Source: Erwinia sp. S63 (GTDB lineage: Bacteria; Pseudomonadota; Gammaproteobacteria; Enterobacterales; Enterobacteriaceae). Taken from it: a stretch of 64,000 bases of DNA. This document shows positions 62,477 through 64,000 of this stretch, piece after piece. The DNA lies in assembly GCF_016625195.1 (NCBI RefSeq), contig NZ_JACVUP010000020.1, positions 1 through 64,000 on the forward strand. The letters are read 5' to 3'. Position 1 is the stretch's first letter. The number at the start of each line of letters is the position of its first letter. Under the pieces are notes generated by a model. That model had not been told where the DNA came from, made no database searches, and saw nothing but the letters and a program-made list of their open reading frames with translations. A program made the position numbers and the translations under genes.

Positions 62477-62619
62477 GGGCTATCCCCTCGACAAACAAGT
62501 GCCTCATGTTACGTTTTACCTCGAAAGAAAAGCAAGCGAGCCAAGCCATTCCTACCCTTGTCAGCAGTTTTTTTTATGTTTACCTTATGGTTATTAGCGA
62601 ACGTACAGGAAATGCCATT

Positions 62620-63186
62620 TTGTCGCAGTCACAGCCTCACCATCTGGTGATCACCGCATTGGGCGTTGATCGTCCGGGTATCGTCAATACCATCACTCGC
62701 CACGTCAGTAGCTGCGGCTGCAATATTGAAGACAGTCGCCTGGCGATGCTGGGCGATGAGTTCACCTTCATCATGCTGCTTTCGGGGAGCTGGAACGCGA
62801 TAACCCTGATCGAATCCACGCTGCCGATGAAAGGGGCTGAGCTGGAGCTGTTGATTGTGATGAAGCGCACCAATGCGCGCGTCACCCCACCGATGCCCGC
62901 CACGGTATGGGTGCAGGTGGAAGTGCCGGATTCTCCCCATCTCATTGAGCGCTTCACCGATCTGTTCGACAAACATCAGATGAACATTGCCGAACTGGTG
63001 TCGCGTATTACCCCGGCACAGGAGGGTGTCCCACCGACGCTGTATATTCAGATGACGGCACACAGTCCCGATAACCATGCCAGCGCACCGTTTGAACAAG
63101 CCTTCAACAATCTGTGTGAAGAACTGCATGCACAAGGCTCGATTCGTCTTTATAGTGTCACCGACGATGCCAACAACACCCTGTAA
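62620..63186 (+). CDS. gcvR: Glycine cleavage system transcriptional repressor GcvR
   Basis: This 188-residue protein has two ACT domains: HHLVITALGVDRPGIVNTITRHV (about 6-28) and VQVEVPDSPHLIERFTDLFDK (about 97-117). In E. coli it binds GcvA and represses gcvTHP. The TTG at 62620-62622 is chosen because it gives the length and start (SQSQPHHLVIT) of E. coli GcvR (190 aa) and has AGGAAA about eight bases before it. ATG at 62587 (eleven codons earlier) is an alternative but lacks a ribosome site. Confidence 0.88.
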   Translation: MSQSQPHHLVITALGVDRPGIVNTITRHVSSCGCNIEDSRLAMLGDEFTFIMLLSGSWNAITLIESTLPMKGAELELLIVMKRTNARVTPPMPATVWVQVEVPDSPHLIERFTDLFDKHQMNIAELVSRITPAQEGVPPTLYIQMTAHSPDNHASAPFEQAFNNLCEELHAQGSIRLYSVTDDANNTL

Positions 63187-63195
63187 ACTAACGCC

Positions 63196-63275
63196 GGGTT
63201 ATTTCTCCACACACTCTGCCACACGGCATACCGTGTAGTGAAATAACCCAGAGGGTGGCACCCACTGGTGCTTTT
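63196..63275 (+). other. Nested hairpins and probable terminator after gcvR
   Basis: GGGTTATTTC (63196-63205) pairs perfectly with GAAATAACCC (63240-63249), enclosing ACACGG-CATA-CCGTGT (63221-63236). A third small stem GCACC-CACT-GGTGC (63258-63271) followed by TTTT could end the gcvR transcript. The nested form suggests a structured RNA at the gcvR 3' end or the bcp leader. No gene lies here. Confidence 0.6.
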
Positions 63276-63325
63276 GCCGCGAGGGTGTATTACCCACAGC
63301 ATGAAGAAAAAAATGGAGAGTTGTG

Positions 63326-63793
63326 ATGAATCCACTGAAAGCCGGTGATACCGCACCGAAATTTAGCTTGCCCGATCAGGACGGCGAACAAGTAAATTTG
63401 GCCGACTTCCAGGGACAGCGCGTTCTGGTCTATTTCTACCCGAAGGCCATGACGCCGGGTTGCACCGTTCAGGCCTGTGGTCTGCGCGACAACATGGATG
63501 CGTTGAAAACCGTGGGCGTGGAAGTGCTGGGCATCAGCACCGATAAGCCTGAAAAACTGTCACGCTTCGCGGAGAAAGAGGTGCTGAACTTCACCCTTTT
63601 ATCTGATGAAGATCACCAGGTCTGTCAGGAGTTCGGTGTCTGGGGTGAGAAAACCTTTATGGGTAAAACCTATGATGGCATCCACCGCATCAGCTTCCTG
63701 ATTGATGGCAGCGGCAAAGTTGAGAAAGTTTTCGACGACTTCAAAACGTCGAACCACCACGACATCGTGCTGGATTATTTGAAGTCGGCATAA
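63326..63793 (+). CDS. bcp: Thioredoxin-dependent thiol peroxidase Bcp (BCP/PrxQ)
   Basis: This 155-residue peroxiredoxin reduces peroxides at the expense of thioredoxin. The peroxidatic Cys46 and resolving Cys51 lie in YFYPKAMTPGCTVQACGLRD. DEDHQVCQEFGVWGEK, KTYDGIHRISFLID and FDDFKTSNHHDIVLDYL match E. coli BCP closely. The ATG at 63326 with GGAG seven bases upstream is chosen over GTG at 63323. Confidence 0.96.
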   Translation: MNPLKAGDTAPKFSLPDQDGEQVNLADFQGQRVLVYFYPKAMTPGCTVQACGLRDNMDALKTVGVEVLGISTDKPEKLSRFAEKEVLNFTLLSDEDHQVCQEFGVWGEKTFMGKTYDGIHRISFLIDGSGKVEKVFDDFKTSNHHDIVLDYLKSA

Positions 63794-63829
63794 AACAAAA
63801 CGGGTGCACAATGTGCACCCGTTTTGTTT
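63793..63829. terminator. Bidirectional terminator between bcp and perM
   Basis: A near-perfect 18-bp palindrome (63793-63810 with 63812-63829; a loop of a few bases in practice) begins AAACAAAA and ends TTTTGTTT, immediately after the bcp stop and overlapping the perM stop region. Confidence 0.9.
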
Positions 63830-64000
63830 ACCCCTGCTGATGCTCCAGCGTGGTTTCCGGCCAGGCGCGCACCACGGCTTTGATTAACGTGGCCAGCGGG
63901 ATGGCAAAGAACACGCCCCAAAAGCCCCATATGCCACCAAAAATCACCACCGAAAGAATGATCACCAGCGGATGCAGGTTGACCGCCTCTGAGAACAGAA
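63828..64000 (-). CDS. perM: AI-2E family transporter PerM (YfgO), C-terminal part
   Basis: The last 57 codons before the stop at 63828-63830 read LFSEAVNLHPLVIILSVVIF, GGIWGFWGVFFAIPLATLIK, then AVVRAWPETTLEHQQG. This is the end of a membrane protein of the AI-2E (PerM/YfgO) family: the SEAVNLHP and GFWGVFFAIPLATLIKA blocks are typical. E. coli perM lies at the same position beyond bcp. The rest of the gene continues beyond the window; the substrate of PerM is unknown. Confidence 0.88.
   Translation of the reverse strand, partial: LFSEAVNLHPLVIILSVVIFGGIWGFWGVFFAIPLATLIKAVVRAWPETTLEHQQG

Overview
The window is chromosomal DNA of a gamma-proteobacterium of the order Enterobacterales. Gene content and gene order follow the Escherichia coli xapR-to-bcp segment (yfeR-yfeH-ypeB-ligA-zipA-cysZ-cysK-ptsHI-crr ... 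cysMAWTP ... yfeXYZ-ypeA-amiA-hemF ... maeB-talA-tktB ... nudK ... narQ-acrD-ypfM-yffB-dapE-ypfN-ypfH-tmcA-ypfJ-purC-bamC-dapA-gcvR-bcp-perM). Several E. coli blocks are missing (pdxK, murPQ, the eut cluster) and several non-E. coli inserts are present. That pattern fits an Erwiniaceae member, Pantoea or Erwinia-like. The family-level assignment is an inference from synteny and protein similarity recalled from memory, not from a search.

Layout. 1-5.9 kb: the 3' end of a tRNA-Lys gene, a FlxA-like gene, the divergent LysR/transporter pair yfeR/yfeH, ypeB, ligA and zipA. 6.1-11.1 kb: cysZ and cysK (sulfate uptake and cysteine synthesis), then the general PTS genes ptsH-ptsI-crr. 11.1-11.5 kb: a gene-free stretch with a 20-bp tandem repeat and a nested inverted repeat. 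11.5-13.6 kb: a CpxRA-type two-component system. 13.7-18.5 kb: the sulfate/thiosulfate operon cysPTWA-cysM, minus strand. 18.7-21.3 kb: yfeX, yfeY, yfeZ, ypeA. 21.5-29 kb: amiA-hemF, then maeB opposed to talA-tktB. 29.1-31.5 kb: ampH and a DUF1176 gene, convergent on an ERIC element. 32-40 kb: a complete sugar operon: DeoR regulator, periplasmic binding protein, double-ATPase subunit, two permeases, AlsE-like epimerase, ROK kinase and PfkB kinase. 40-44.6 kb: nudK and a short periplasmic nitrate reductase operon napDABC. 44.8-52.7 kb: ansP, a DUF1471 gene, the nitrate two-component pair narQ-narP, and acrD. 52.7-54 kb: an A+T-rich island with the 20-residue gene ypfM and an orphan Fic-type winged-helix gene. 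54-64 kb: yffB-dapE-ypfN, ypfH, ypfJ-tmcA, dapA-bamC-purC, gcvR, bcp and the 3' end of perM.

Functional themes. Sulfur assimilation is heavily represented: CysZ and CysPTWA import sulfate or thiosulfate, and CysK and CysM make cysteine from sulfide or thiosulfate. EI, HPr and EIIA-Glc supply PTS sugar phosphorylation and carbon signalling next to it. NarQ/NarP sits 2.5 kb from napDABC, its expected target, giving a compact nitrate-response module. The sugar operon probably feeds a ketohexose or pentose into fructose-6-phosphate or the pentose phosphate pathway, whose TalA and TktB enzymes lie a few kilobases upstream.

Most of the window is ordinary core genome. The unusual items are a 12-unit hexanucleotide repeat encoding a His-Gln tract inside tmcA, an ERIC element that forms the ends of two convergent genes, REP-like palindromes at three loci, the repeat cluster behind crr, the orphan winged-helix gene with an operator-like palindrome, and the sugar operon of uncertain substrate. 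No phage, complete insertion sequence or CRISPR array is visible.
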